The notes under the pieces: model-generated
The model's input: only the letters and a program-made list of their open reading frames with translations
Told to the model about the DNA's origin: nothing
Databases searched by the model: none
Source: Branchiostoma floridae
Taxonomy: Eukaryota; Chordata; Leptocardii; Amphioxiformes; Branchiostomatidae
Direction: 5' to 3'
Length of the DNA stretch: 64,000 nt
Assembly: GCF_000003815.2 (NCBI RefSeq)
Contig: NC_049982.1
Location: 16,878,974 to 16,942,973, forward strand
In this document: positions 10,551 through 21,517 of the stretch, one piece after another
Layout: each line of letters starts with the position of its first letter
Position numbering within the stretch: position 1 is the first letter of the stretch
Made by a program: the position numbers and the translations under genes

Positions 10551-10741
10551 TACTCTCCAAGCAGAGGTTAGGCTCCGGCTGTTTTTTTTAAACGTTTTTT
10601 TAGTCGTTTTTATCGGGCTTTCTATTTTGTCATTTTTCTTGAAGTACGCCTTTTGATACAGCAAGATAAAATAAAAAAAATAGAAAGCCCGATAAAAACG
10701 ACTAAAAAAACAGCCGGAGCCTAACCTCTGCTACGAGAGTA
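10551..10741. mobile_element. MITE with TACTCTCC ends, perfect 9-bp TSD
   Basis: Starts TACTCTCCAAGCAGAGGTTA and GGCTCCGGCTG, ends with its inverse CAGCCGGAGCCTAACCTCTG. CAGATCAGA flanks both sides (10542-10550, 10742-10750). The inner part is also inverted (AAACGACTAAAAAA and partner), so most of the element can fold. Confidence 0.85.
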
Positions 10742-11107
10742 CAGATCAGATAGTTGTAAATTTGCTGCCCGTAACTTTAGCTGCAGTACCAATGAAGTCC
10801 GCTAACAGTAAGACAACTAAGATTAAAGTTGACCTTCAAGGCGTCATCCTCCCAAGACCAACTCATGTAACAAATTTCGTTGAACCCATCAATAGCTTCT
10901 TGAGCTATGGACATGAAGGCTAAAGTATGCGGTAACACAAACCGACATGGTCACTCCAAAAACTCCTTCACGGAGTATTATAACTATTGCAGAGTTATTG
11001 TGAAAACAGGGTATCGCTGATCACCCAAATTGAATAAAAACCACTTGCAGGGTGGTGTGAAACGTTAATTATCCGGCGCTAATCAGGCCGATGATGGTTT
11101 GTTCTGG

Positions 11108-11122
11108 GGCGCCGTCCAGTCT
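11108..11122 (+). promoter_or_regulatory. GGCGCC-N5-GTCT SMAD-like site between the Vent genes
   Basis: GGCGCC followed after 5 nt (GTCCA) by GTCT. This is the spacing described for SMAD complexes on BMP elements in flies and vertebrates (established knowledge). It is not part of the repeated module. Confidence 0.45.
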
Positions 11123-11762
11123 ACCAGTTGTTCTCCCGAAGCCCTGCCCCTCCCACTGCAAAAACATGGAGTAATCCCCGGAAAATCGGCAAAATATGGT
11201 GTATAGATCGACCGCTGTTATCGTCGTCACCAAGCGTCGTCACCGGCTGATAGGCTGATAGCCTATGCGCCATCTAGCTGAGCTGAGGAGTTCTGAAACC
11301 TCGATAAAAGTACATTGCGCCTAACAAGGAGGTTACAGAAGCCGTTGCTTCCCTAAATTTCGATTTTTTGTGGAGCCATTTGATGTTGGTGAACCATAAG
11401 GAGACATCTTTCGTCACAACCGCCCTGACTTTTTTTAATCATAAAAATTTAAAATGACGTCACAACCCCTCTCTTGCCATAAAATATGTCATGGAAAAGG
11501 CTTTTCTTACGAGAACCCCCCTCTTCTCATACTAGCGGAGTTTGCTATGGAGGTTTTACCTACATGTATCTGTCAATAGCCGATGCGAAGTCTCACAATT
11601 ATCTTATCTCCAGACAAGGGATTACTTCCACCGTATCAGACTAACCAATTGAGTCGGTTCCTTCTCATGTGCCATCTTTCTAATCGTTTATAATTTTCTC
11701 CAAGTTTCCAAATTGTGGGTGAGCCCCTTGCTCCGGGCAGTCTGGCCAGACGTAAAGGAAAG

Positions 11763-11818
11763 GCGCTAGGCCCGCTGGCGCCCTTCCGAAAACACAGCAA
11801 TGGATCCCATTGTTTTAC
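11763..11818 (+). repeat. GGCGCC-SOX module, copy 9 (diverged)
   Basis: GCGCTAGGCCCGCTGGCGCC (GGCGCC 11777-11782), then a longer 24-nt linker with GAAAACACAGCAATGG and CCATTGTTT. It lies between the two convergent Vent genes. Confidence 0.55.
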
Positions 11819-13025
11819 CAATTAGTGTCGTTATCACCTCTGTCACTGGTGTGAATATTCATTGATACTCTGGTCTGGACATTGTCTTTTCGCTGTGAAC
11901 ACATGTCCGCTGTGTGTCTGTACTGTCCGCTGTAAATCAGGCGTTCTAAACCAATTTCTGCAAGGGCATTGCACAGTTTGTTTATAAGTTTATTTTTTGA
12001 ATTTTTTTATAAGTTTATTAGATTTTTGGCAAACAACAACCAAGAACATTATGTATCCTATGTAACGTCTTTAGTTATTAGACACAAAGCCTCCGTCATG
12101 GTACATTGGAACTTTCTGTAACGGGCTAAGTTTTGTGTGGGACTTAAATGATATACTGTACTAGTACATGTACTCGTATATGTATCTTGTTTCAACATAC
12201 TGTATACAAGACTTCCGCCAGCAGTCAAGCCCCAGTAACTGCTACCATATCATCACACGATCGGCAGGCAACTGTAACAAAATTTTGCAATGTGACGAGA
12301 AGTAGTTTACCTTTGCCGGTTTTAAACGAATGGTGAGCAATAATCAGGTAATTGTGAGGAGCTCTCGAGTGTTTTACACGAGTTGAGAACGCGTGACAAT
12401 CGACAGGAGACTGACACCTGCTCCCACATCTGTCTGCCCACATCACCCAGCTAGCAGATGTCAATCACAAACTGTCTGGCTCCGGTTTTTAAAAAAATCT
12501 CAAAAGTTATCTTTATCGGAAGATATTATGAATGCTTCCTCCTGACTGGTAGATGTTCTGTGTATTGTCACATTTCGTGATATTATAGTTTCTTTGCCAA
12601 GATGTAACGTTATATATCAATTATGATTGATGTTTTAAAATTCTAAACTGAACCAGCGGATGTAAAAAAAAATTGTTATACTAAATGTAGAGATGGAATC
12701 CTCATTGACCTTTATGGTTTACTGGAAACGAGAAATAGAAGTGGCTATCACGGAATATACAGAAATTATTCTCATGACTACAAATGTAATTTCATTACGT
12801 TCTGCGGCCGGGTCCCGGTTTTGAAGTGTAAGCATAAGGTGAATCTCTCCCATGCCTACATGCGCCAAAGTTCAAGTTCTCAGATCGCGAATCGCTCCTT
12901 AATTGATGGGCACGGAAGGTGAACGTATCATAACGTTGGTATTGCATCATGTTCCTACATTTATCAGACAACATGTCGTTGGAAGAGTGCTGACTTTGCT
13001 AGCTACAGACGGGTCACTACCACGC

Positions 13026-13158
13026 GACTTATTTCCAAGCAGATGTTGGGGTGTACAGTGGTAAAGTGTTCTAATCGGCTGGCTTTTGAGCTGTCAAGAA
13101 AGCAGATAGTCAGAAAACATGGCAACCTTCCACCCAACAGCTGCTTGGAAACTAAGTC
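13026..13158. mobile_element. MITE with GACTTA-TTTCCAAGCAG ends
   Basis: GACTTATTTCCAAGCAGATG pairs with CAGCTGCTTGGAAACTAAGT over 133 bp. Related by its CCAAGCAG core to the families above. Confidence 0.65.
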
Positions 13159-13193
13159 ATAGTATTGTAGTCAGGCTGACTGTCTCTAGTAAC

Positions 13194-13380
13194 TCTCCGA
13201 GCAGAGGTTGATGAGGAAAGTCAGGACCATTTTCTTATATTAGTAGTTTTTTTTTTTCTGTTACCTAACAGGTTAGCTCACTAGTCCTTCAGCTTAAGTG
13301 GTGTGGTTACCTGACAGGAAAAAAACGACATTTAAGAAGAAGGTCGCGATTTTCCCAATCACTCTCTGCTTGGAGGGTAC
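13194..13380. mobile_element. MITE related to the TACTCTCC family
   Basis: Ends ACTCTCCGAGCAGAGGTTGA and the inverse-like TCACTCTCTGCTTGGAGGGT, flanked by TCTCTAGT on both sides. It lies 3' of Vent copy B. Confidence 0.75.
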
Positions 13381-13535
13381 TCTCTAGTCAAGAGGGAATT
13401 TACCTCAAGGTGAACCTCGAATTTGCCTAATTTTATTAGTAATTATACTGTCTGAGACCACCCGATTTTACGTACTTGGTCATGGGCAAGTATGAAAAAG
13501 CGATACAACACTCAACAGATACAAGATTAGATTCA

Positions 13536-13541
13536 TTTATT
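13536..13541 (-). terminator. Poly(A) signal of Vent copy B
   Basis: AATAAA on the minus strand (TTTATT on plus), about 350 nt past the stop codon at 13888-13890. The 3' UTR shows no similarity to that of copy A. Confidence 0.55.
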
Positions 13542-13887
13542 CAAAGAATATTGAACAGATAAATAGTAATCTTTCAAACTCAAAGTGCAAAAGATACACG
13601 GTATAAAAATAGAATAATCATTTCCTCTAAATATAAAATCTTTTGGGCTATTTACAACGGTTTAAATACGGCTATATGGAACAAAATAATCTATTTGGAA
13701 TAAAACTTTTACGTCGATAAAATTCTCTTACATATATACACAAGTTAGTCCCTGAGTGAATGGTTTCGACCAAAAGAACTGCAGCGAACTTTTGATCTAG
13801 ATCTAGCGTTTCAAGTCCATGTATTGAACAGCAATACAGTGAAAATATTGTCAGTGTCCAAGAATACATTTGTTCAGGTCTCATCTT

Positions 13888-14881
13888 TTAGAAGTTCATG
13901 CTGGGTACGTTGTTGTAGTGCGCCCCTGCCACGTTGTTCTGGTACGGAGACATGTACATGTTGGTCATCTGGGGGTGGCTGCGGCCGGACGGAGACACGC
14001 GGGCAGACGGGTACGGTGAGTATCTGTTCCCACGGCTGGTGGTCACGGTGTTGGCGGGCTGAGGCAGCATGTGAGGCCGCAGACCACAGACGGCGGTGCC
14101 GAGGGACGGGACGAAGTGCGCCGAGTCGTACCAGGGGTTGGGCTGTGGGGAGTAGCCGGGCATCCCGGGCACGGTGACGGAGGCGTGCAGCGGGAAGGTG
14201 GCGAAGTCTTGCTGCTGGCGCTTCAGCTTCATACGGCGGTTCTGGAACCACGTCTTGACCTGCTCGTCGGTCAGTCCCGTGGCCTTGGCCAGAGTTTCCC
14301 GGTCGGCGGCGGACAGGTACTTCTGCAGGCGGAAACGCTCCTCCAGGGCCATGACCTGCTCGGTGGTGAAGGCCGTGCGTGCCTTGCGGCCTGCCGGGGA
14401 GGGAGACGGGCTGTCGTCGCAGGAAGGTGCTGGGCTGGAGCGGTCTGAACTCGTGCTGGAAGCTGGACGGGTAAAAAGAAAACGCTATAAGAAACACTGT
14501 TCGGTTTTTCATACGGTATTTTGGTTGATCTATCTATATATGATATAGTCAAAGTTTGCGGAAGAGTTGCCGATATAAAGTCATCAAGAAACGGAACATG
14601 TCCTTACCAGGTGAGGCTGCGTCCCCAATGGAAACGACGTCGATCTCCTCCTCCTCGTCAGACGTTTCTCCGTCACTCCGCAGAGCGTTAGCGGCGGGCG
14701 GCACGACTTGAGCGGCGGTCCGAGTGTTTGCGTCCGGGCCCGGCGAGGCGGTGAACAGGAGGTGACGCTTCTTCGGTGGAAGACATTCGGGGCTGGAAGC
14801 TCTGATGTCAGGGACAAGGTCAGTTCGAGCGCCGATCAAGTTTTCCACGGAGAGAGCGAAGGGGAGCTTGCAGGCAGTCAT
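13888..14881 (-). CDS. Vent: Vent-family homeobox protein (copy B, two exons)
   Basis: Exon 1 is 14881-14608 and exon 2 is 14462-13888. The 145-bp intron has donor CCTG|GTAAGG and acceptor CCGTCCAG|CTTCC, phase 1. The product is 282 aa with the homeodomain at residues 116-175, identical to copy A there, including Thr47, Gln50 and Asn51. From residue 92 to near the end the proteins differ at only three positions before the tail, where copy A ends VPGVYM and this copy ends VPSMNF. Exon 1 has diverged (it has [17 protein letters not shown], absent from copy A) but keeps the FALSVENLI eh1-like motif and the acidic [15 protein letters not shown] stretch. The start at 14881 aligns with the MASYK start of copy A; the upstream in-frame ATG at 14986 lies before the TATA box and was not used. 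Two intact, distinct N-termini argue for two real genes. Confidence 0.93.
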
Positions 14882-14943
14882 GGTTGTCGCGTGTTCGTCA
14901 CTGGAGTGTGGGAGAAATGATTGAGGTGGGAGGTTTCTCCCAG

Positions 14944-14951
14944 TATTTATA
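14944..14951 (-). promoter_or_regulatory. TATA box of Vent copy B
   Basis: TATAAATA on the minus strand (context CGGTATAAATACTGG), 63 nt upstream of the ATG. Spacing matches copy A. Confidence 0.75.
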
Positions 14952-15442
14952 CCGTGTTTTGTTAGCGAGTGTCGCGACGTATTCATGAGGAAGGCCCGCT
15001 CCTGTTGGGTGACTCCTGCTCATTATCTCATCAGCTTAATTGTTTGCTGTGATGTTCCGCGGCCCTCCCACCCAGAAACTCGGATCGCCACCACTCAGGC
15101 GCCACTTGGAGACGGACTAATTATTTCAACATGAGCTGATGAGAAATCGCAGAGCTTCGCGAGCTCAGAATTTCCGACTGGATGTGCCGCCATCGCCTGT
15201 CGCGACACCAGATCACTACTACCCGTCAGACCATGACTATTTTATCACATATCGATAAGCAGCAGTGTGCATTTCTAACAAATTTCTATCACACCACGTT
15301 TGCCCACAACAATATATCCTCAAGTTCCAAAACATTCTCTGTTTAGATGCATGTTGTTGCGTTTTTTATAGAAATACTTTTCGCACTATTTTCGACACCC
15401 TGTCGAAGTCATAATCGGCCCATAACAGATGACGCAGTAACG

Positions 15443-15628
15443 AAGCCCCTCCCCCTCAGACGCATCCCGATGTGCCACCGCCGGGTTTGTTGTGGTTCAG
15501 GCGACAGTGTCCCGCCGTGCAGCCGATAGCTCACCCGCCCTAAAACAAAGGCCTCATCGGCGGCGATTACTTGCCAAACGGTGTGAACAGCCGCGCGTTT
15601 ATCACCTATTGACGCGCCCAATGAGCCG
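15443..15628 (-). promoter_or_regulatory. Upstream block shared by both Vent copies (copy B side)
   Basis: Reverse-complement partner of 7850-8035, about 560-750 bp upstream of this gene's ATG. It has the same ACAAAGG, GATTA and CAGAC sites in the same order. Only two substitutions were spotted (GATGTGCCACC against GATGTCCCACC, and TGTGGTTCAGG against TGTGCTTCAGG). The flanks on both sides have diverged. Confidence 0.75.
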
Positions 15629-15686
15629 GGAGATTGGGGGCGGGTCCAGGCAGGGCAGCAGGCATGGTGGCCGGAGGCAGCGGGTT

Positions 15687-15704
15687 GGTCTGCTGGCGCC
15701 AGCG
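15687..15704 (+). promoter_or_regulatory. BMP-type SMAD motif GTCTGCTGGCGCCAG upstream of Vent copy B
   Basis: TTGGTCTGCTGGCGCCAGCGG on the plus strand, the distal edge of the shared upstream region. It gives the same GTCTG-CT-GGCGCC arrangement as at 7787-7804, about 815 bp from the ATG. Between it and the 186-bp block only GGGCGGGTC is clearly kept. Confidence 0.6.
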
Positions 15705-16009
15705 GCGAAGAAGAAAGCTCGTTATCAAGATAATGAAGATATGTTCATCAAAATACAGGAAGATAATTTGTCTCAATTTGCCGTACGCTCAGGATGCGAA
15801 GCGACTTGCCCATTGATAAAACAAGCGTTTTTCTACCACTCGGTGTACAGAAAAGTTCTTGGAATAGAGTACTCTAAGATTGGTGATATTATTTCCCAAT
15901 GACTATGCGAGAAAAACTACCAGTACTAGTAAATGAAAATCTATTACCCTCTATGTCCTACCAAGGCTCAACTGTTTTTCGCTGCTCTGACGGAACTGGA
16001 AGGATGAAA

Positions 16010-16082
16010 CATCAGAGAGCAGACGTCGCTAGCCCCGCTGGCGCCCAAACCAAAACAACGTCATTGTTATTCATGACATCCC
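16010..16082 (+). repeat. GGCGCC-SOX module, copy 10
   Basis: CATCAGAG, CAGACGTC, GCTAGCCCCGCT, GGCGCC (16040-16045), 16-nt linker, CATTGTTAT, TCATGACATCCC. Full length, 300 bp beyond the shared region of Vent copy B. Confidence 0.8.
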
Positions 16083-16448
16083 GCGATGAGCAGGGTAATA
16101 TCCGGTAACTACATGCTCGGTACTTCAAAATGTAACAAAATACTGTAATTACAGATCATTAAACCATTGTAGAACGAAAGTGTCTTGTATGATACTTGAA
16201 TTACCGTGTGGTTTCCGGTCATTTTTATCACATGTTTAATGTTGTTCCAATGGCGTAAAAGCATGACAGCCTTGGTTCTTTCGGCTCTCCTGTAGTTTAC
16301 AATCCAACTGAACGCATACATTTGTATGCATTCAGTTAGATTGTCTTTAGACTTTATACTGGCCTGGATCCCGGCTCTCATCGCTCAAAACTTGATACGT
16401 TCGAGTTGACGATATTTGTTTCGGAGCTCATTGAGTCTATTACATGTC

Positions 16449-16721
16449 TACTTACAACTCTACAAACACTCCAAGACGAGTATTTCCGTCTAAAACCAAC
16501 ACTCTCCCGCCCGCCACACAAACAGATCGCTGCCTGCTACACAATAGAGAAGTCCAACAACTCTGTTTACTGACTTCTCACCACCTCCAACGGGACAACA
16601 ATAGTGAACAAGGTGTGAAGATTGCCTAATTATACACAATTGTTGGGTCTTTTTACCTGGAGGTGATATTTGTCCACTGGCGACAGCAGTCTTGCACTTG
16701 TCGAACGACCAATTAGACCCT
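16449..16721 (-). repeat. 270-bp dispersed repeat, copy D
   Basis: Inverse copy on the far side of the Vent pair. It is closer to copy B than to A or C (AATTGTGTATAATTAGGCAA shared with B). Confidence 0.8.
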
Positions 16722-16907
16722 TTGTCCGCAATGTACTGTATCTGTGGATAAAAGCTCCTTGGTCGAATGGACACTTTCTGCAAATTATATTCCTTTACGT
16801 CATACTACTAACCATTGCGACTTGAAGAGGGAGAAGTCAGCTCGGAGTCTCAGACTGTTACAAGTTGACCAATCGGTTCTGTCCCGCCTTTCCCGCCCCT
16901 CTCTGTA

Positions 16908-16960
16908 TGATAGTTGAATCACAATAAACTTTGTTTTTATTGTGGCGCCATCAGAAAAGG
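16908..16960 (-). repeat. GGCGCC-SOX module, copy 11 (half)
   Basis: TCACAATA, 17-nt linker AACTTTGTTTTTATTGT, GGCGCC (16944-16949). The proximal arm is lost (ATCAGAAAAGG). Confidence 0.55.
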
Positions 16961-17614
16961 CAAGGCAGTCTTCAGGGCAAGGAGTCATAGAGTTTTTAGT
17001 GCAGTGATACTGTTATATGTACGGATCAAAGTTGTTGCAATTTTTTTTTTCATTCTTACATGGAAAAGATTTGTTTCAGGCAGATAATGGCCTTTATCGA
17101 CGACTCTTGGTCTCTTAGCGTATACAGGTATGAACTTTGGTAATAAAAAAAGAAGGACTTTACGGTTGGACATGAGATAGAAAAAAGGAGCTTACTGCTT
17201 AGCATTGGACGTGAAATGAATACAGCACAAACTCATTTTAGTAAGTTACATTGGCATATAAGGCCGATCGAGTCTGTGGGGCATCGCGACCTGTAGAAGT
17301 AGAAGTGAACTCATGCCGTGTAAAAAAAATATGAGAAGAAGAAATGTTCAATTGCGCCTATTGCATTATGTGAGATGGGGTACGCCAATCAGCAGAATAA
17401 ATAGATACTTTTCTTGTCGATCGACAAAAACAACACTCGAGCTTTGTTTTGCCGCCATGGTCTATAGAAAGTTCACGCCTTGCAGAGAGCGGGGTGGGAA
17501 ACATACCGAGCGCAAACTTCCCTGTTTTTACACATGGAAGTGTTATTTGTGTTCACGCGTGTTTCTTTTAATGAGTAAATTTAAGGAGTCTGACTATTGA
17601 AATTGTAATCACCA

Positions 17615-17765
17615 AGCTGAGGTTCTGCTCCGGCTGATTTTTGACGTGTTTTAGGCGTTTTGTCGGGCTTCCTATTTGTAACGTTTTCTTCCTGGCCGGC
17701 GGAATACACATAACCCCGACAGAAACGTTCAAAACACGACCAAAAAAGCCGTAATAGGAAACCCG
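17615..17765. mobile_element. Degraded foldback with CTCCGGCTG end
   Basis: GAGGTTCTGCTCCGGCTG, then GTCGGGCTTCCTATTTG, with the weak inverse AGCCGTAATAGGAAACCCGA. A solo relative (GGCTCCGGCTGTTTTTATAC) is at 7121 and another at 10430. Confidence 0.55.
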
Positions 17766-17834
17766 ACCAAGGAGGTTAAAATCCTTGTACTTAAGTCTTA
17801 AAGAATAACTTTATTTGCAAGTTACCGACATCGT

Positions 17835-17925
17835 CCTGTACAGCATGACGTCATGATCAAACGACAGACTCGCCAGTCCCGCTGGCGCCGAGAACCCAAA
17901 TACGGTCATTGTCATGTATGACACA
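17835..17925 (+). repeat. GGCGCC-SOX module, copy 12, with CRE
   Basis: CATGACGTCATGATCAAAC (CRE palindrome next to a TCF-like site), GACAGACTC, GCCAGTCCCGCT, GGCGCC (17884-17889), 17-nt linker, CATTGTCAT, GTATGAC. The CRE+GATCAAAC part is shared with copy 15. Confidence 0.8.
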
Positions 17926-18502
17926 TTTGAAAACAGACAACTTAGCTACTAACAATACAGCCTATTATCGCTATTATTAGTGATGAGGAATCACAACCCC
18001 TTTGCCAAGTAGTAGATGAGTAATGGGCGGGTTGCGCTTGAAATTCTATTGTATGGTGCGTCGGCAGCTGTGAGATATCATGGTGTAATTGTAAACGCCT
18101 CCATAGTTGAAAGTTTTATACAGGCCAATGTTCCAGCAAGATCCTTAGTTCCCTCAAGAAGGTGATCCTCATTGGTTGTAGAATTTAAAAAAGATCAAAG
18201 CCCGGTTCTTCAGTGAACCAACAAATATTTCATCTAAAACCAGGTCCGACCAAAGCCAACATTATATAACGCTAACCAAGGAGCTTTTGCGCTAACGTCC
18301 TTTGGGATGGTTGTTAGCTGTCTTCAGCAAATGTCGTCGACCATTTTTGCAATGGCAGGACTCTGCACCGGTCTAGTATAACAATATTAAAGTGCTCATT
18401 TCAGATAAATAGAAACTGCCTGAAAGCGCACACGAGAAAATGAGGGACAGGTGTGTGCATATCCACGTAACTCTGCTCATTTTGTTCGGCTCCTTTTATG
18501 AC

Positions 18503-18574
18503 GATCAAATGCTAGACTGACCAGCCCCGCTGGCGCCTGGAACCAAAACAAAGCGATTGTCATTTATGGTGACC
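18503..18574 (+). repeat. GGCGCC-SOX module, copy 13
   Basis: GATCAAATG, CTAGACTGACCAGCCCCGCT, GGCGCC (18532-18537), 17-nt linker TGGAACCAAAACAAAGC, GATTGTCAT, TTATGG. Confidence 0.8.
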
Positions 18575-18779
18575 AAAGGACATTTCCTTTGTAGTTCAAT
18601 TAGCGATATATCGACAAACAATACAATCAATTAGACTGTTTTGTATTCGGTCGGGAACACGGAAAATTAGTGGGAATCCGAAGACCTATGACAACAGTAT
18701 GAGATATAGATGGAGACTGAAGGAAAGCAAGACTTTTAAAGTTTGAAATTCAAACTGTTAGACGCGTACTTGTAGACAA

Positions 18780-18855
18780 CAGACACCAACTATTACCTTC
18801 GCCAAGAAGGTTATGTTATGGTCAGTGTTCGCGTGTCTGTGTGAGTGTCTGTGAC
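18780..18855. repeat. Dispersed repeat with CCTTCGCCAAGAAGGTTATG core
   Basis: TACCTTCGCCAAGAAGGTTA followed by GTGTCTGTGTGAGTGTCTG. Inverse relatives are at 61130-61255 (AACCTTCTTGGCGAAGGTAA) and, more weakly, at 40245-40380. It has a palindromic core and a low-complexity tail. Confidence 0.65.
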
Positions 18856-18868
18856 ATGTCTGGATGGT

Positions 18869-18972
18869 TACTCTCCAAGTAGAGGTTGAGTCGCGGAGAT
18901 ATAGTAGTAGTTGAGCGTCCGTGTAATTTTTCCGACTACTAATATGTCTCCTCGACTCAACCTCCGAGAGTA
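18869..18972. mobile_element. MITE related to the TACTCTCC family
   Basis: TACTCTCCAAGTAGAGGTTG ... CAACCTCCGAGAGTA, about 104 bp, with TGGATGGT duplicated at both ends. Confidence 0.8.
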
Positions 18973-18975
18973 TGG

Positions 18976-20430
18976 ATGGTTTCTTTGTTAAACATGTGAC
19001 CAAGGACGTTATATGTCTTTGATGTGACCAACGATTTCAAGGTCGTTCTAAGGGTTGTTGCCTAGATTTTGACTTTCATCAAAGCAAGTTCAACAGTAAC
19101 CTCCAGGTAACAGCCTTGTTATGGCTCAGTATTAACTTGGCATTACAGGCAATGAAGGATTTCACTAAGTCAAGTTCGTCTTCATACCAAAATATGTAAC
19201 TAAAACTGCGCAGCATGTAAACATCGTAATATAGCTAAGGATAGCTCGTATTTCTTCTATTCCCTATACATGTATAAAGTCTGCACTATCCATGCAGTGG
19301 GGCTCTTCAGAGAGAGATCTCCGAAAAATCCGATCTTGGGACACTTGGAGGTCCTTCACACAGCTAGTACTTGGGAGATTAAATTATTTCCAATTAAAGA
19401 ACGAACGGCCCTTGGGAGATTAGCCGTCCCTTTGTCAATATGAACGAGGCTGCAAATCACACGAACAACGAAACAAAACAGATACTAGACTAGAATCCTC
19501 TGGAGATGGGCTGAGGAATGACCAAGCGAGGACGTGGTCAGCTGGGAGAGAGCGCTTCGTTTGTATGTGCAGCGATTCTCGTTATCCACTCGAATAAACC
19601 TGAATGCAAAACAATGTGATTCATGGAGAGGGAAATGAAAATCTTTAAGGGGTTTCGGGAAAACAATTGATTACCCATTTATTGTATCAAACACCCTATT
19701 CATGACTACTAGTATTCGTTACTGCGAACTATGTTGGCAGTTTGCTATCTCATGGCAAGGTCATATTCGTCCAAGGTCGACGCGCGGTTTTGATCAGTGT
19801 CGTCTGTCCAGTTCTCTCATTATCCAAAATTCACAATTTCTGGACAATTTCTGAGGTATCTGCTCAAGCTGGACCGTTGTTTTTTCGCAAATGATAGAAT
19901 CTTCGACAGTCTATTCGAAAACTATCAAGCCTATAATTTAGAGCATGCATCAGAGAAACCGACACATTATCGTTCGGATGCGACCTTAACTCTAACAACC
20001 GCACATAAACGTGAACATGCCTGACTATCAAAGACGTGACAGACACGCTGATAGCGAAAGCAGCCACGTGTCCGCCATGTTATCGACAACTTGTTACTTC
20101 TCACTGCCGGCAAAAATGCAATATTTTAGACCGAGTATGCCATATTTTGTAGACTTCAAAGAAATGAAAATTAAAACGTTTCTTATCTTTTATCAAGTTT
20201 GCAAAGGACGTTTTTTCCTCCGCAAGTTAGCACATGTCGGACTATACTGCTCTAGCTTCCACCAAGCTTTTCTACGGGGTTATGGAGAGTTGAATTCGGC
20301 AAAAATGGGATGAATGATCCCCGTGAATCACTGACCAGGAGAGTCAGATGTGAAGGGTAACGTCTGCCCTTACTGCGTAAGGCAAATTTGACCCAGGCTG
20401 CCACACTGCCAAATTATTCTCTTATATGGT
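18976..20430. other. Intergenic stretch between Vent copy B and homeobox copy C
   Basis: Largely unique sequence, apart from the micro-element at 19001. Short frames at 19797-20313 have no recognisable domain. It could hold regulatory sequence for the homeobox genes, but nothing specific is seen. Confidence 0.5.
19001..19024. mobile_element. AAGG...TTT micro-element with 9-bp flank repeat
   Basis: CATGTGACC, then AAGGACGTTATATGTCTTT, then GATGTGACC: flanks match in eight of nine bases. The 3' arm is degraded. Confidence 0.55.
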
Positions 20431-20431
20431 T

Positions 20432-20572
20432 TAGCCTGGGTACCATCCGGAAAGTACATGTAGTTCGCTCCGGCGTTCATTATACAAATGTATACTATAT
20501 ACAGTCGCTTCTCTGCTGTTCCAGCAGAAGCGAACATAGGAGCTAACTACTATCCGCGTGGTACCCAGGCTA
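20432..20572. mobile_element. MITE with TAGCCTGGGTACCA ends
   Basis: TAGCCTGGGTACC and GGTACCCAGGCTA are exact inverses. The interior also folds (AGTTCGCTCC against GGAGCTAACT). Confidence 0.75.
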
Positions 20573-21517
20573 TTAGCTTGTGCAATTCTGCCCAGATCAT
20601 GTAAATACGCATTTGAAAGCCGTGCTCTCCGAGAAGAGGTTCGGCTCCAGGCTAAAGGCTTGGCCGGTAAGAAAAACAGGAGCTGAGTCTTTGCTTGAAG
20701 AGAATAAACGTCTGGTGAATCCTTACCAAAAGTAGCAAAATGTCAGGAGATGTAGATTATATCATTCTCATTTCTGGGAACTTATTTATCAGTTCTGTCT
20801 TCTGATCTGTCGTGGACGTGGCGTCAGAGCAGGCACTCCATTCGTGGCGCGGGCAATAAATGCCAGCCGTGTGCTGACGGTGGCGACTACCATTCCCGTG
20901 TTGTTGTGTACATAGACAGGAAGTGGAGTTCTCTTCGGAGCTTGCGAAGAAGAGAACCGGTGGTCAGTTATAGCAAGGACGTTATAATGAATGAAGACCT
21001 TATAGTTATAGTTAGTGATAGGAATCACCTTTTTTCCTCCGCAGTGAGATTTCTGGCAAATATCTGTGCGGCCAGGCGTTTTCCGCTTGATAATCTTTAT
21101 CAAGCTTGTCTGGACAGCAGGACGGTTTAGTACATGCGTGCTACATTGATTAGATCGGCTTTGACCACGTTATTTCAGCGTCTCTGTGAGAACACGTGCC
21201 CTGCACCAGAGCCAGATCGGATCACCGGAGACTCTACGTTATCATCAAGGGGACCGTGAAATCACCAGCCTTTTTGTTTCAGATGCAAGTCGATAATAGA
21301 AAACACCTAAGTATGAAGAAGTACATGTAAAAATTAAACTAAAATGATATCGTCAGACTCAGAGATCTAGAAGACTCGTGGTACCCACATCACCTTTACA
21401 ATGTGTGCGTGTTGAGTAATGCCGGCAACCGTTTGATGTTGATCTAATCATTTCATGACCAAAAATATAAATGTGACGGCTTTAGAGCAAAGTGTTGTCT
21501 GTAGGAGGAGAAAGATC

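Noticed and set aside
8496-14881. The two Vent copies as a haplotype duplication or assembly artefact
   Set aside because: They are in inverse orientation with different first exons, UTRs, C-terminal tails and intron content, so they are distinct loci.
14905-14986. Upstream in-frame ATG (MNTSRHSLTKHG) as the start of Vent copy B
   Set aside because: It lies upstream of the TATA box, and the downstream ATG at 14881 aligns with the start of copy A.
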